Assembly: GCF_003696345.1 (NCBI RefSeq)
Contig: NZ_RFLX01000013.1
Coordinates: 1 to 64,000, forward strand
Reading direction: 5' to 3'
DNA length: 64,000 nt
Source: Teichococcus wenyumeiae
Lineage (GTDB): Bacteria; Pseudomonadota; Alphaproteobacteria; Acetobacterales; Acetobacteraceae
Shown: piece by piece, positions 7,656 through 16,586 of the stretch
How positions within the stretch are numbered: the first letter of the stretch is position 1
Layout: each line of letters opens with the position of its first letter
Made by a program: the position numbers and the translations under genes
Notes under the pieces: model-generated
Told to the model about the DNA's origin: nothing
Seen by the model: the letters and a program-made list of their open reading frames with translations, nothing else
Database searches by the model: none

Positions 7656-8312
7656 GTGACCGTGGCTCTCCCCGGGGCTTCCGCCGGAACGCCCCCAGGA
7701 CCGGCTGCCCCCCAGCAGGGGCTGGCCCGCATTGCCGGCCATGTCGCCGCGATTTCCGGCGAGGTCGATCGGCTGCTCGGCCTGCCCTTCAGCGGCGCCG
7801 ATGAAGACGACATGCTCGCCCGCGCCATCGCCGAGATGCGCGGCATGTCGAAGCTGCTGGCGGAAACGCGGGCCGAGATTGTCGGCCTGGCGCCGCCGCC
7901 CACAGGCCTTGGCGACACGCTAGACGCCGTGGTGGCGGAAACCGAGCAGGCCGCCATGGAGATCATGCGGCAGGCGGAGCGCGCCCAGGCGGCGGCGAAG
8001 CGGCTGCATGACGGCACCTCCACCGCAACCGCGGCCGACTTGGCCGAGGTGGATGATGCCGCGACCTGCATCCTGATGGCCTGCGCCTTCCAGGACATCA
8101 CCGGCCAGCGCATCCGCAAGGTGCTCTCGGCGCTGCGCCATGTGGAAAGCCGCATCGCCACCCTGGTGGCGCTGATGGGCATCCGCCAGGAGGAAGCGCC
8201 GCAGCGCCTGGATGGCGCGGCCCCCGGTTCCGAGGCCGCGCTGCTGAATGGCCCCAGTTCCAGCGTCGAGGGCGGGCTGGGCCAGAACGCGGTGGACGAC
8301 CTGTTCAACTGA
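7656..8312 (+). CDS. cheZ: CheZ-type phosphatase of CheY
   Basis: A 218-residue helical protein. The CheZ signature CAFQDITGQRIRKV (about residues 147-160) contains the Asp and Gln that position water for CheY-P dephosphorylation. The C-terminus ends AVDDLFN, like the CheY-binding tail of CheZ. The GTG at 7656 follows a strong GGGAGG. It sits directly after cheY, which fits its substrate. CheZ is not the most common signal-termination route in alphaproteobacteria, many of which use a second CheY as phosphate sink. Confidence 0.9.
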   Translation: MTVALPGASAGTPPGPAAPQQGLARIAGHVAAISGEVDRLLGLPFSGADEDDMLARAIAEMRGMSKLLAETRAEIVGLAPPPTGLGDTLDAVVAETEQAAMEIMRQAERAQAAAKRLHDGTSTATAADLAEVDDAATCILMACAFQDITGQRIRKVLSALRHVESRIATLVALMGIRQEEAPQRLDGAAPGSEAALLNGPSSSVEGGLGQNAVDDLFN

Positions 8313-8315
8313 TGC

Positions 8316-8351
8316 GCCGGCCGCCTTTGCCCGCTAGGGCGGGTGGCCGGC
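8316..8351 (+). terminator. stem-loop between cheZ and fliK
   Basis: GCCGGCC (8316-8322) pairs with GGCCGGC (8345-8351), with an inner GCCC/GGGC stem. There is no T-tract, so it may attenuate or stabilise rather than terminate. Confidence 0.4.
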
Positions 8352-8375
8352 TGGATTCCAGCCAGGAAGAATCTC

Positions 8376-9971
8376 ATGGCGTTTTCGGTCGGCACTGATC
8401 TGGCGGCCCTGCTGACGGCGGCACCGCCGGATGCGGGCTCCCGCCGCGCGGCCGCATCTCCTGTCGCCACACCGGTGGCTCCGCCCGATTTCGCGGATCT
8501 GCTAACCGGCCTTGCGCAGGAGGATGGCGTCACCACCAATCCAGCCCTCACAGCGGGCCAGCCCACCATGCCGGCAGCGGCACAAGGCCCGCGCGGCTGC
8601 GCCGCCATGGCCACGGAATGGCCCTGGGCCAGCCTGGCCGCCGCAGCCGAGGAGACCGCCGCCCTGGCAGGCCAGTTCCAGCGCCCGTCCGCCGACACGG
8701 TGATGCCCGCCGGGGACGCCGCCCCACCCGAGGCTCCGTGGAGCGCTGAGCCAGACGAGCCGGCCCCAATACTCCTTCCGCCGGCAGTGCTGGTGGTGCA
8801 GGCGCCGTCTCATCCGCTGCCATCCTTCCCCTTGGCGCTGCCAGACTCTGAAGAGGCCGCCGCATCCTTGATGCGGCCCGCTCCCACTCCAGCGGTGGTG
8901 CCGGCTGCCGAACCCGGCATCCAGGCACCCGGCTCGTCTCTGGCCGAGGATATGGAACACCGGACGGCAGACACGCCGCCGGCACCAGACCCTGCTAAGG
9001 GTGCTCCCCCGGTTGAAGCCAGGAGATCTGAGGCAACGATGCCGGCCCTGATCGGCTTGAGCACGGATCGTCCGGCTTCGGCTCCGGCCGCCATGCCGGT
9101 GGGCATGAGCGCCTCACCCGCGGCGACATCCCCGGCGCCAGCGCCGCAGGCGGTGGAAGTGATCGCGGCTGAAGCTACGGTGGCCGCGATGGTGCCGGAA
9201 CCGCTGAAGGCGGGCCCGCTGCCGCAGCGCCGCCCAGCCGAAGGGCGCAGGCCCCTGGGCCAGGACGCCATGACACCCGCATCGGGATCGGTGCGCGCTT
9301 CCCACCGCGACAACCCGCTGCCTCTTCCGGTTGAACTGACAGCCGCCCGCGACGCCGTGGTACCGGAAAGCCCGGCAGGGACGGAAACCTCGACCCTCCC
9401 GCCGCAACAGGGCCGTGTGGTGCCTGCTACCGAAGCCATCATGCGCATGGACCCGGTGGCCGAGGCCAAGGCTCCTGCCACAGAGGCCATGGCCCCGGCT
9501 CCCGCCGCGCCGGGATTCCGCGCCGAGGCCCCGCGCCAGGCCGCCCCGCCAGTTCCGGCGCGGCCGCATCTGCCGCCGGAAGCCGGGCAGCAACTGGCCC
9601 TCCGTGTTGTCACGGCGGCAGCGAACCGGGTGGAAAGCGTCTCGGTTGATCTGCGGCCGCCGGAACTTGGGCGGGTCGAGCTGCGGCTGACCTTTCACGA
9701 CGGCACGGTCCAGGTCTCCATGGCGGCTGAACGTGGCGATACCTTCGAGGCTCTGCGCCAGGACCGCGTTCATCTGGAGCAGCAGATGCAGCAGGCCGGG
9801 CTCCAACTGAGCAGCGGCGGCCTGGACCTGCAGCATGGCCACCTGCCGCGCGAGGCGCCCGAGCCGCCCGCGACTCTGCCGGCCCCGACCGAGGGCGCGG
9901 CGGCAGCGGAGGACGAAGCGCCGCCATCGCGCCGGCCGCCTTCCGACAGCCTGATCGACCTCATCGCCTGA
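8376..9971 (+). CDS. fliK: flagellar hook-length control protein FliK
   Basis: A 531-residue protein. About 400 N-terminal residues are a disordered proline- and alanine-rich ruler. The C-terminal Flg_hook domain carries VESVSVDLRPPELGRVELRL and VQVSMAAERGDTFEALR (about residues 415-460), the part that contacts FlhB to switch export specificity. The ATG at 8376 has AGGAAGA 6 nt upstream; the GTG-type start at 8343 would overlap the hairpin region. Followed closely by flgD, as in many flagellar loci. Confidence 0.9.
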   Translation: MAFSVGTDLAALLTAAPPDAGSRRAAASPVATPVAPPDFADLLTGLAQEDGVTTNPALTAGQPTMPAAAQGPRGCAAMATEWPWASLAAAAEETAALAGQFQRPSADTVMPAGDAAPPEAPWSAEPDEPAPILLPPAVLVVQAPSHPLPSFPLALPDSEEAAASLMRPAPTPAVVPAAEPGIQAPGSSLAEDMEHRTADTPPAPDPAKGAPPVEARRSEATMPALIGLSTDRPASAPAAMPVGMSASPAATSPAPAPQAVEVIAAEATVAAMVPEPLKAGPLPQRRPAEGRRPLGQDAMTPASGSVRASHRDNPLPLPVELTAARDAVVPESPAGTETSTLPPQQGRVVPATEAIMRMDPVAEAKAPATEAMAPAPAAPGFRAEAPRQAAPPVPARPHLPPEAGQQLALRVVTAAANRVESVSVDLRPPELGRVELRLTFHDGTVQVSMAAERGDTFEALRQDRVHLEQQMQQAGLQLSSGGLDLQHGHLPREAPEPPATLPAPTEGAAAAEDEAPPSRRPPSDSLIDLIA

Positions 9972-9995
9972 CGAGACCCCCAGAGGAACCCAGCC

Positions 9996-10688
9996 ATGGT
10001 CACCAGCACCAGCGCCATTGGCGCGGCCACCGGCACCGCCAGCGCCAACCCGACCACGCCCACCACCAGCCTCAGCAGCAGCAGCCAGGACTTCGACCGC
10101 TTCCTGAAGTTGCTGACAGCACAAATGAAGTATCAGGACCCGATGCAGCCGACGGACCCGACGCAGTTCGTGGCGCAGCTCGCTCAGTTCTCGCAGGTGG
10201 AGCAGCAGACCAAGAGCAACACCCTGCTGCAATCGATCCTGGAACAGGTCAGCGGCGCCGGCAGCCTGTCGCAGAACGCGGCGCTGATCGGCAAGAGCGT
10301 GCAGACCAGCGTCAGCAACATCACCCTTCCGGCCAGCGGCAATGCCGCGGCGGTGACGGTGAATATCTCCAGCGCCAGCACGCTGAAGAACCTGCGCATC
10401 GAGGTGCTGGACAGTGCCGGCAACGTGGCGCGCTCGGTGCTCGCCGCGAAGGGCGAGACCACCTTTACCTTCGACGGCAAGGATGGCAATGGCGCCCGCA
10501 TGGCCGCCGGCAGCTATGCCCTGCGCGTGGTGGGAGAGGATGCCAACAACACGCGCCAAAGCGCTGGCACGGTCAGCAGCGCCGGGAAGATCACCGAAGT
10601 CCGCCGTGACAGCGCCGGCAGCTTCATGCTGGCCCTGGAGAACGGCAATGCCGTCTCGCTGGACGACATCGCTCGCCTGACCCAGTGA
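9996..10688 (+). CDS. flgD: flagellar hook assembly scaffold FlgD
   Basis: A 230-residue hook-cap protein. The conserved N-terminal block FLKLLTAQMKYQDPMQPTD then FVAQLAQFSQVEQ (about residues 33-70) is diagnostic. The C-terminal half is beta-rich (FlgD Ig/tudor-like). It caps the growing rod-hook and guides FlgE subunits. An AGAGGAA ribosome-binding site precedes the ATG. It ends a plus-strand cheY-cheZ-fliK-flgD unit, closed by a convergent stem-loop. Confidence 0.95.
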   Translation: MVTSTSAIGAATGTASANPTTPTTSLSSSSQDFDRFLKLLTAQMKYQDPMQPTDPTQFVAQLAQFSQVEQQTKSNTLLQSILEQVSGAGSLSQNAALIGKSVQTSVSNITLPASGNAAAVTVNISSASTLKNLRIEVLDSAGNVARSVLAAKGETTFTFDGKDGNGARMAAGSYALRVVGEDANNTRQSAGTVSSAGKITEVRRDSAGSFMLALENGNAVSLDDIARLTQ

Positions 10689-10693
10689 AGCAG

Positions 10694-10725
10694 CACCCGC
10701 CGCCTAGCTGTGCAGGAGGCGGGTG
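10694..10725. terminator. convergent stem-loop after flgD
   Basis: CACCCGCCGCC (10694-10704) pairs with GGAGGCGGGTG (10715-10725) with one mismatch. It lies at the meeting point of flgD and the minus-strand FliL-like gene and overlaps the latter's stop region. Confidence 0.55.
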
Positions 10726-11105
10726 ATCACCACGTCCCGCAGTCCTTCCTCGCGCACCTGCGCCAGACTGTCGTAAAGGCTGTCGCGAAGCATTGCGGGA
10801 TCGGTCTGTCCGGCCCGCAACTCATTGCGCTCGGACATGGACATCAGCTTGCGCAGCACGGCCTGGCGCAGCAGCGGCGAGACATCCTTGAAGCCCTGTA
10901 TCTCGGCACTTCTGGTCTCCAGCGTCACGGATACGACGACATAGCTCATCCGCCGGCCAGCGGCCGGCAGGTTCACCGTGAAATCGCCCAGTGCCAGGAA
11001 TTCGTATTCCTTCTTTGCTGCTTCGGCCGCCAGGGCCGGCGCGGTCAGCATCATGGCGCCAGCGAGCCCGCCCAGCAGGGCGCGGCGGGATTGCGGTTTC
11101 GGCAT
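10704..11105 (-). CDS. FliL-like flagellar basal-body protein (second copy)
   Basis: A 133-residue exported protein. An N-terminal signal with a double arginine, SRRALLGG then a hydrophobic run ending PALAAEAA (about residues 6-29), suggests Tat or Sec export, unlike the membrane-anchored FliL at 43675. The rest has the FliL domain layout: YVVVSVTLETRSAE, VLRKLMSMS and the C-terminal GLRDVVITRLL. FliL proteins sit around the stator. It is a monocistronic gene between flgD and flhB; a paralogue rather than the main FliL. Confidence 0.65.
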   Translation of the reverse strand: MPKPQSRRALLGGLAGAMMLTAPALAAEAAKKEYEFLALGDFTVNLPAAGRRMSYVVVSVTLETRSAEIQGFKDVSPLLRQAVLRKLMSMSERNELRAGQTDPAMLRDSLYDSLAQVREEGLRDVVITRLLHS

Positions 11106-11198
11106 CGCGTAACTCCGGCTTCAAGAGAGCCCGAATTTCGCAGCCGACCCCGCCAGCGGTCAAACAAATTGTCTCATTTTTTGTGACGCGCGACGAAT

Positions 11199-12278
11199 TC
11201 ATGACGTCCGCTTCACCAGACGCTGCTGCGCCCAGACAATGCCGATGACCGTGGCAACCGCCTCGAAATGCGCTGGCGGAATGGTGCCGCCCAGTTCCAC
11301 CGAGGCATAAAGCGCCCGCGCCAGCGGCTTGTCCTCGACTACCGCGACGCCGGAGGCTTCCGCCAGGGCGCGGATGCGCAGCGCCAGCGCATCGACGCCC
11401 TTGGCGATGCAGACCGGCGCATCATCCTGGCCACGCTCGTAGCGCAGGGCCACGGCGAAATGGGTGGGGTTGGCCAGCACCACCGTCGCGGTGGGGACAT
11501 CGGCCATCATGCGGCGCTGCGAACCCTGGCGCTGCTTCTTGCGCCGGGCCGCTTTCACATGCGGGTCGCCCTCGGTGGAGCGCATCTCCTCCCGCATCTC
11601 CTGCAGGGTCATGCGCTGGCGGCGCGCGTATTCGAACCGCTGGAAACCGATATCCACCGCCGCCACCACCGCCGCCACCAGGGTCATGGCGCCGAGCAGG
11701 GTGATGACCATGTGAAAGATGATCGGCGGCAAGGCGACCGGGTCGAGCGCGGTCATGCCGGCGCTGTCGTCATAGAGCGGGCGGCCGACAATCCAGCAGG
11801 CCAGGGCCACGGCGGCAGCCTTGAGCAGGTTCTTGCCGAACTCAAACAAGGCTTTCAGGCCAAACATCCGCTTCAGGCCCGCCATGGGTGAGACATGCGA
11901 GAGCTTGGGCCGTAGTCGTTCGCCCGAGAAGACCACCGTGTTCTGCAGCAGATGCGGCAACAGCGCGCCGACGATCAGCAACCCGAAGACCGGCAACAGT
12001 GCCAGGCCGATCGCCTGCATGGCGGCATGACCGGCAGCGCGGTAGCCGAGCTCGTTCAGCTCCAGGAAGGCCTCGGGTTGCTCGATCAGCGGCAGCAGCA
12101 CCTCGCCGATGCGCCGCACGGCCAGGCTGCCGGCGAGGCCGACCGCCAGCAGCATGGCGGCATAAAGCCCGAAGGAGGAACCTTCGCGGGAGGCCGGGAC
12201 ATCGCCCTTCTGCCGCGCCTGTTCCAGCTTGCGTGGCGAAGCGTCGAGGGTTTTTTCCTGGCCACTGTCCTCTGCCAT
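11199..12278 (-). CDS. flhB: flagellar type III export protein FlhB
   Basis: A 359-residue export-gate component. The N-terminus has DASPRKLEQARQKGDVPASRE, followed by four membrane helices. The cytosolic domain contains the autocleavage site NPTH (in VVLANPTHFAVAL, about residue 267) and conserved VVEDKPLARALY. Self-cleavage at Asn-Pro allows the switch from rod/hook to filament export together with FliK. Its ATG overlaps the stop of fliR, the last link of fliQ-flhA-fliR-flhB. Confidence 0.95.
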   Translation of the reverse strand: MAEDSGQEKTLDASPRKLEQARQKGDVPASREGSSFGLYAAMLLAVGLAGSLAVRRIGEVLLPLIEQPEAFLELNELGYRAAGHAAMQAIGLALLPVFGLLIVGALLPHLLQNTVVFSGERLRPKLSHVSPMAGLKRMFGLKALFEFGKNLLKAAAVALACWIVGRPLYDDSAGMTALDPVALPPIIFHMVITLLGAMTLVAAVVAAVDIGFQRFEYARRQRMTLQEMREEMRSTEGDPHVKAARRKKQRQGSQRRMMADVPTATVVLANPTHFAVALRYERGQDDAPVCIAKGVDALALRIRALAEASGVAVVEDKPLARALYASVELGGTIPPAHFEAVATVIGIVWAQQRLVKRTS

Positions 12279-13039
12279 CAGCGAGGCAGCACAAAAACCT
12301 CAGCATAGGCGCCAAGGAGCTCATGGAGAATGCCGGGCGAGACCAGGGCCAGCAGCTGCAAGCCGGCCATCAACAGCGCCGGGGCCCCGATCATGAAGAC
12401 CGGCATGGCCGGCATGGCGCGGTTGATGCCGGCCATGGCGAGGTTGAAGAGCATGGCCAGCGCCAGGAAGGGCATGGCGAATTGCATGGCGAGGCGGAAG
12501 GCGCGGGCCGCCATCTCCGTCACTACCTCGGCCGAGGCCGCCAGTGGCGGTGCCGCCCCCAGCGGCACCATGGCGTAGCTATCCGCCAGGGCGCGCAGCC
12601 CGCTGTGATGGCCTTCCAGGGTGAACAGCGCCGCCAGGCCGCCGACATAGAGCGCGGCGCCAACCACGGCGGCATTGTCGCTGCCGACGCCGAAGACGAA
12701 GGCGTTGCTGAGGCCGATATTCTGGCCGATGATCTGCCCGGCCGTCTGCACAGCGGACAGCAGCAGACGGGCCAGGGTGCCCAGCAGCGTGCCGGTGGTC
12801 ACCTCCAGCGCCATGGCGGCCAGGATGGACCAGACGCCCGGCACCGGCACCGCCGGCCCCGCGAGGGGCGCGATGCACAGCGCGGCGGCAAGCCCGGCCA
12901 GCAGACGCACCCGCACCGGCACCGCATGCTCGCTCAGCCCCGGCAGCAGCATGAAGGCCGCCGAGACGCGGCAGAAGACCAGCGCCAGCCGGTAGATCTC
13001 GGCTGGAAGCCAGGTGGCCAGGGGCAGGGCCGTCTCCAT
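12278..13039 (-). CDS. fliR: flagellar export gate protein FliR
   Basis: A 253-residue membrane protein with about six hydrophobic helices and the FliR core GQIIGQNIGLSNAFVF (about residues 102-117), followed by an Ala-Leu-rich export-gate segment. With FliP and FliQ it forms the core export channel. It starts 4 bp after flhA ends and overlaps flhB by one base, so it is translationally linked to both. Confidence 0.93.
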   Translation of the reverse strand: METALPLATWLPAEIYRLALVFCRVSAAFMLLPGLSEHAVPVRVRLLAGLAAALCIAPLAGPAVPVPGVWSILAAMALEVTTGTLLGTLARLLLSAVQTAGQIIGQNIGLSNAFVFGVGSDNAAVVGAALYVGGLAALFTLEGHHSGLRALADSYAMVPLGAAPPLAASAEVVTEMAARAFRLAMQFAMPFLALAMLFNLAMAGINRAMPAMPVFMIGAPALLMAGLQLLALVSPGILHELLGAYAEVFVLPR

Positions 13040-13042
13040 GCC

Positions 13043-15106
13043 TCAGATCTGGCCCACCGTGCGCAGCTTGGCGCGTTGATGCACCTCGGCATGGGAGATG
13101 ACGGCGATGGTCGGGTTGATGCGCTCCACCAGGTGCCGCACGAAGGGCCGCACCTGGGCCGAGGTCAGCACCGCCGGCCAGTCGCCCCGCGCCGCTGCCT
13201 CGGCGATGCGGGCGCGGGTGGCGGTGACCAGTTCCTGGATCTTGCTGGGGGCCATGGCGAAGGAGCGGTGGTCGCCTTCCTCATGAATGGCGGTGCCGAC
13301 CTCCCGCTCCCACTCGGGGGAGAGGAGAATGGCGGTGATATAGCCATCCTCCTGCGCCAAGCCGCGGCAGATCTGCAACGAAAGGCGCTGGCGCACATGC
13401 TCCGTCAGCATGGAGACATTGCGGGTGAAACTGGCGGCCTCGTGCAGGGCTTCCAGAACCAGCGGCAGGTTACGGATAGAAACCCGCTCGGCCAGCAGCG
13501 TGGCGAGCACCTTCTGCACCGTCGCCAGCGGCAGGATGGCGGGGATGAGGTCGGACACCAGCTTCTGCTGCTCCTTCTCCAGCCCGTCCAGCAGCTTCTG
13601 GGTCGCCGCATAGCCCTGCAGCTGCGCCATGTAGCCCTTCAGCACTTCCGAGAGATGCGTGGTCAGCACCGTCTCGGCATCCACCACCGTCAGGCCCTGG
13701 GCCATGGCGGCCTCGCGCAGATGCGGCTCGATCCAGCGGGCGCGGATCTTGAAGGACGGCTCGTGCGTGTCGATGCCGGGCACGGTGAGGTCCTGGCCGC
13801 CAGGGGCGAAGGCCAGCAGGCGGCCCAGCATCAGCGTCTCCCGCGCCACCTCCACACCCTGGACCTGCACCGAATATTCGCCGGAGCCGAGGTCCATGTT
13901 GTCCTTGATGCGCACGGCCGGAAGGATGAAGCCGAATTCCAGCCCGAAGGCGCGGCGCAGCTTCTTGATCTTGTCCGTTAGGCTGCCCTGGCGGCCGGAG
14001 GTCAGGGACACCAAGCCCATGCCGAGTTCCAGCCGCACATCGTCCACCCGGATCAGCTCCGCCATGGATTCCTCGCGCGGCGTGGCATCGGGTTCCGGCT
14101 CACCGGCGGCAGCCGCGGCGGCACGGCGCTCCACGGCACGATGGGCGAACCAGCCGCCGCCGGCGGCGATGGTGGCGAGCGCCATGAAAGGCAGGAAGGG
14201 CAGGCCGGGCAGCACGGCGAAGAGCATGGAAAGACCCGCCGCCAGGTACAGCGGCTTCGGCTGCGCGCCGAGCTGGCTGATGAAGGCCTTGTCGGTGGAG
14301 CCGCGCACGCTGCCCTTGGAGACGAGCATGCCGGCGCCCACCGAGACGATCAGCCCGGGGATCTGCGAAACGATGCCATCGCCGATGGCCAGGGTGACGT
14401 AGTTGCTGGCTGCCGCTTGCAGGTCCAGCCCATGCCGCAGCGTGCCGACGACAATGCCGCCTAGCACATTGACCACGGTCACGATGATGGACGCGACCGC
14501 ATCGCCGCGCACGAATTTCGAGGCACCGTCCATGGCGCCGAAGAAGGAATTCTCGTCCTCCAGCTCCCGCCGCCGGCGCTTCGATTCGGCATCGTCAATG
14601 GTGCCGGCCGCAAGGTCGGCGTCGATGGCCATCTGCTTGCCCGGCATGGCATCCAGGCTGAAGCGGGCGGCCACTTCCGCGATGCGGCTCGCGCCCTTGG
14701 TGACGACGATGAAGTTCACCACGATCAGGATGGCGAAGACGATCACGCCGATGATGAAATCGCCGCCCACAATGAAGCCGGCAAAGCCGTGGATGACGCT
14801 GCCTGCGGCATCCAGCCCCTTATGGCCATTGGCCAGGATCAGCCGCGTGGTGGCGAGGTTCAGCGCCAGGCGCAGCAGCGTCGCCACCAGCAGCACGGTG
14901 GGAAAGACCGAGAAATCCAATGGCCGCTCGATCCAGATGGCCACCATCAGGATCAGCACGGAGAGGGTGATGGAGGTGGCGAGGCCGAGATCGACCAGCC
15001 AGCTCGGCATCGGCAGCACCAGCACCGCCAGCAGCAGCACCATGGCGGCGGCGAAGAGCAGGTCCTGGTGGCCGATGGCACGACGGAGCCGCGCAAGAAA
15101 GCCCAT
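13043..15106 (-). CDS. flhA: flagellar export gate protein FlhA
   Basis: A 687-residue export-gate protein. The N-terminal half holds about eight membrane helices; the FHIPEP segment VAARFSLDAMPGKQMAIDAD lies between helices 4 and 5, and the cytosolic half forms the substrate-docking ring. I chose the ATG at 15106 (MGFLARLRRA) because the start at 15124 would overlap fliQ. It has normal length and is preceded by fliQ and followed by fliR. Confidence 0.96.
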   Translation of the reverse strand: MGFLARLRRAIGHQDLLFAAAMVLLLAVLVLPMPSWLVDLGLATSITLSVLILMVAIWIERPLDFSVFPTVLLVATLLRLALNLATTRLILANGHKGLDAAGSVIHGFAGFIVGGDFIIGVIVFAILIVVNFIVVTKGASRIAEVAARFSLDAMPGKQMAIDADLAAGTIDDAESKRRRRELEDENSFFGAMDGASKFVRGDAVASIIVTVVNVLGGIVVGTLRHGLDLQAAASNYVTLAIGDGIVSQIPGLIVSVGAGMLVSKGSVRGSTDKAFISQLGAQPKPLYLAAGLSMLFAVLPGLPFLPFMALATIAAGGGWFAHRAVERRAAAAAAGEPEPDATPREESMAELIRVDDVRLELGMGLVSLTSGRQGSLTDKIKKLRRAFGLEFGFILPAVRIKDNMDLGSGEYSVQVQGVEVARETLMLGRLLAFAPGGQDLTVPGIDTHEPSFKIRARWIEPHLREAAMAQGLTVVDAETVLTTHLSEVLKGYMAQLQGYAATQKLLDGLEKEQQKLVSDLIPAILPLATVQKVLATLLAERVSIRNLPLVLEALHEAASFTRNVSMLTEHVRQRLSLQICRGLAQEDGYITAILLSPEWEREVGTAIHEEGDHRSFAMAPSKIQELVTATRARIAEAAARGDWPAVLTSAQVRPFVRHLVERINPTIAVISHAEVHQRAKLRTVGQI

Positions 15107-15110
15107 GGTG

Positions 15111-15374
15111 TCAGAGCCCCACAATCATTTGCGCGATTTCTTCCGTATAGGAGCGCAGCGCCGCGAAGCCGAGCGGCAGCGACAGCATCACCACGACCAT
15201 GGTCACCACGATCTTGGGCACGTAGGAGAGCGTGACTTCCTGGATCTGCGTCAGCGCCTGGAGAAAGGAGACGGCGACGCCGGTGACCAGCGCCGCCAGC
15301 AGCGGTGGCCCTGCCACGAGCAGGGTGGCGACAAAGCCGTGGCGCAGCACCTCAATGACATCGCCCTCGTTCAT
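15111..15374 (-). CDS. fliQ: flagellar export gate protein FliQ
   Basis: An 87-residue protein with two membrane helices and the FliQ core SFLQALTQIQEVTLSYVPKI (about residues 31-50). It forms the FliPQR channel. It begins 8 bp after fliE and ends 4 bp before flhA. Confidence 0.95.
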   Translation of the reverse strand: MNEGDVIEVLRHGFVATLLVAGPPLLAALVTGVAVSFLQALTQIQEVTLSYVPKIVVTMVVVMLSLPLGFAALRSYTEEIAQMIVGL

Positions 15375-15382
15375 GACGCGCC

Positions 15383-15676
15383 TCAGACCGCCATGCGCAG
15401 CACGTCGGTATAGGCGCCGACCACCTTGTCCCGCAGCTGGGTCATGGTTTGCACGGTGAGCTCGGCCGCCGTCGCGGCCTGCACCACCTCCTGCACATCG
15501 GCCGTGCCGGCGACGCCGCGGGCACTGGTCACTTCCGCCTGCCGCAGCGTGGCGAGGGAGGAGCGGGCGGCCTGGCCCACCATGGCGCCGAAATCGCTGG
15601 CCGCGGGCGTGGCGGAAGCGCCATAGGCTCGCAGGGCCGCCGAGACCGGCGCAATGGCCGGGATCGCGTTAGACAT
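15383..15676 (-). CDS. fliE: flagellar hook-basal body protein FliE
   Basis: A 97-residue protein that joins the MS ring and rod. The C-terminal helix VQAATAAELTVQTMTQLRDK (about residues 65-84) is typical of FliE. It follows flgC by 2 bp in a flgB-flgC-fliE-fliQ order common in alphaproteobacteria. A perfect palindrome TTAGACATGTCTAA overlaps its start codon. Confidence 0.92.
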   Translation of the reverse strand: MSNAIPAIAPVSAALRAYGASATPAASDFGAMVGQAARSSLATLRQAEVTSARGVAGTADVQEVVQAATAAELTVQTMTQLRDKVVGAYTDVLRMAV

Positions 15677-15682
15677 GTCTAA
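15669..15682. promoter_or_regulatory. 14-bp palindrome across the fliE start
   Basis: TTAGACATGTCTAA is perfectly self-complementary and includes the fliE ATG and the flgC stop region. Possible operator or translational hairpin; function unknown. Confidence 0.3.
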
Positions 15683-16119
15683 GACCTAAGGATGTCGAGG
15701 GTTTTGCCGTAGAGCGAGCGGGCCTGCTGCATCACCGCGATGCCGGCCTCGTAGCTGCGCTGGGCGCTGCGAAGGTCAGCCTGCTCCAGCAAGGGATCCA
15801 CATTGGGCAACATGACGTAGCCGCGCTCATCCGCCGCTGGATGCGCGGGGTCGTATTGCGTGCGGAAATCCCGCCGGTCGCCGGCGATGCTGCTGGTCTG
15901 CACCAGCTCAGCCCCCGTGGCGCGGTCCATCGACTGCCGAAAGGATACCAGCTTGCGCCGGTAGGGATCGCCACCAGGGACAGCCGCGGTGGATGAGGCA
16001 TTAGCGATATTTTCCGCCGCGACGCGCATCCGCACTGCCTGGGTATTCATCCCGGAGGCGGCAGTGGCCATGGCCTGGGTCAGCGGCCCGCTGCCACCGA
16101 TGGGATCGATGCGCAGCAT
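15679..16119 (-). CDS. flgC: flagellar basal-body rod protein FlgC
   Basis: A 146-residue proximal rod protein. The N-terminal motif AASGMNTQAVRMRVAAENIANA and the C-terminal LRSAQRSYEAGIAVMQQAR are those of FlgC. Its start codon overlaps the flgB stop by one base. Confidence 0.95.
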   Translation of the reverse strand: MLRIDPIGGSGPLTQAMATAASGMNTQAVRMRVAAENIANASSTAAVPGGDPYRRKLVSFRQSMDRATGAELVQTSSIAGDRRDFRTQYDPAHPAADERGYVMLPNVDPLLEQADLRSAQRSYEAGIAVMQQARSLYGKTLDILRS

Positions 16120-16523
16120 CAGCGGCTGCCCACGGCGTTGCGCAGCAGCGCGGCGCTGCGTTTGTAGACGAGGGTGGCGAGGTCATAGTTCTTCGCCACA
16201 TCGGCCTGCTTCACCATCTGCTCCTCCAGATCCACGGTATTGCCGTCCGGATCTTCGCTGTAAGATTTCGCATGACTGGCGACAACGGTCGCGCCACGAC
16301 CTGTGCTGGTGATATGGCCGGGCTGCATGCCCGCCAGCCGCAATGGGGCCACGCCGCCCTGGTTGCGGAGCAAAGCGCTGTCGAACTGAAAGGGCTTTAC
16401 GTCACGCGCGCGGTAATGCGGCGTATCAGCATTGGCGATGTTCTGCGCCAGCACATTCTGGCGTGCCGCCAGTTGGTGCATGCGGGCGCCGGTGATGCGG
16501 AAGACGTCGATGCCGTCGAGCAT
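16119..16523 (-). CDS. flgB: flagellar basal-body rod protein FlgB
   Basis: A 134-residue proximal rod protein: RQNVLAQNIANADTPHYRARD at the N-terminus and VDLEEQMVKQADVAKNYDLAT at the C-terminus. First gene of flgB-flgC-fliE-fliQ-flhA-fliR-flhB, transcribed divergently from fliI. An exact TGCGAAAAAT element lies 64 bp upstream. Confidence 0.95.
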   Translation of the reverse strand: MLDGIDVFRITGARMHQLAARQNVLAQNIANADTPHYRARDVKPFQFDSALLRNQGGVAPLRLAGMQPGHITSTGRGATVVASHAKSYSEDPDGNTVDLEEQMVKQADVAKNYDLATLVYKRSAALLRNAVGSR

Positions 16524-16586
16524 GGGCCGAACCTGCTTCTGGAGCCTGTGCCACAGCTATAGCTTGCGCCAACGGCCTAGTCGAGG

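Noticed and set aside
12278-15124. Long plus-strand ORFs opposite flhA and fliR
   Set aside because: They are Arg-, Gln- and His-rich shadows of clear minus-strand genes.
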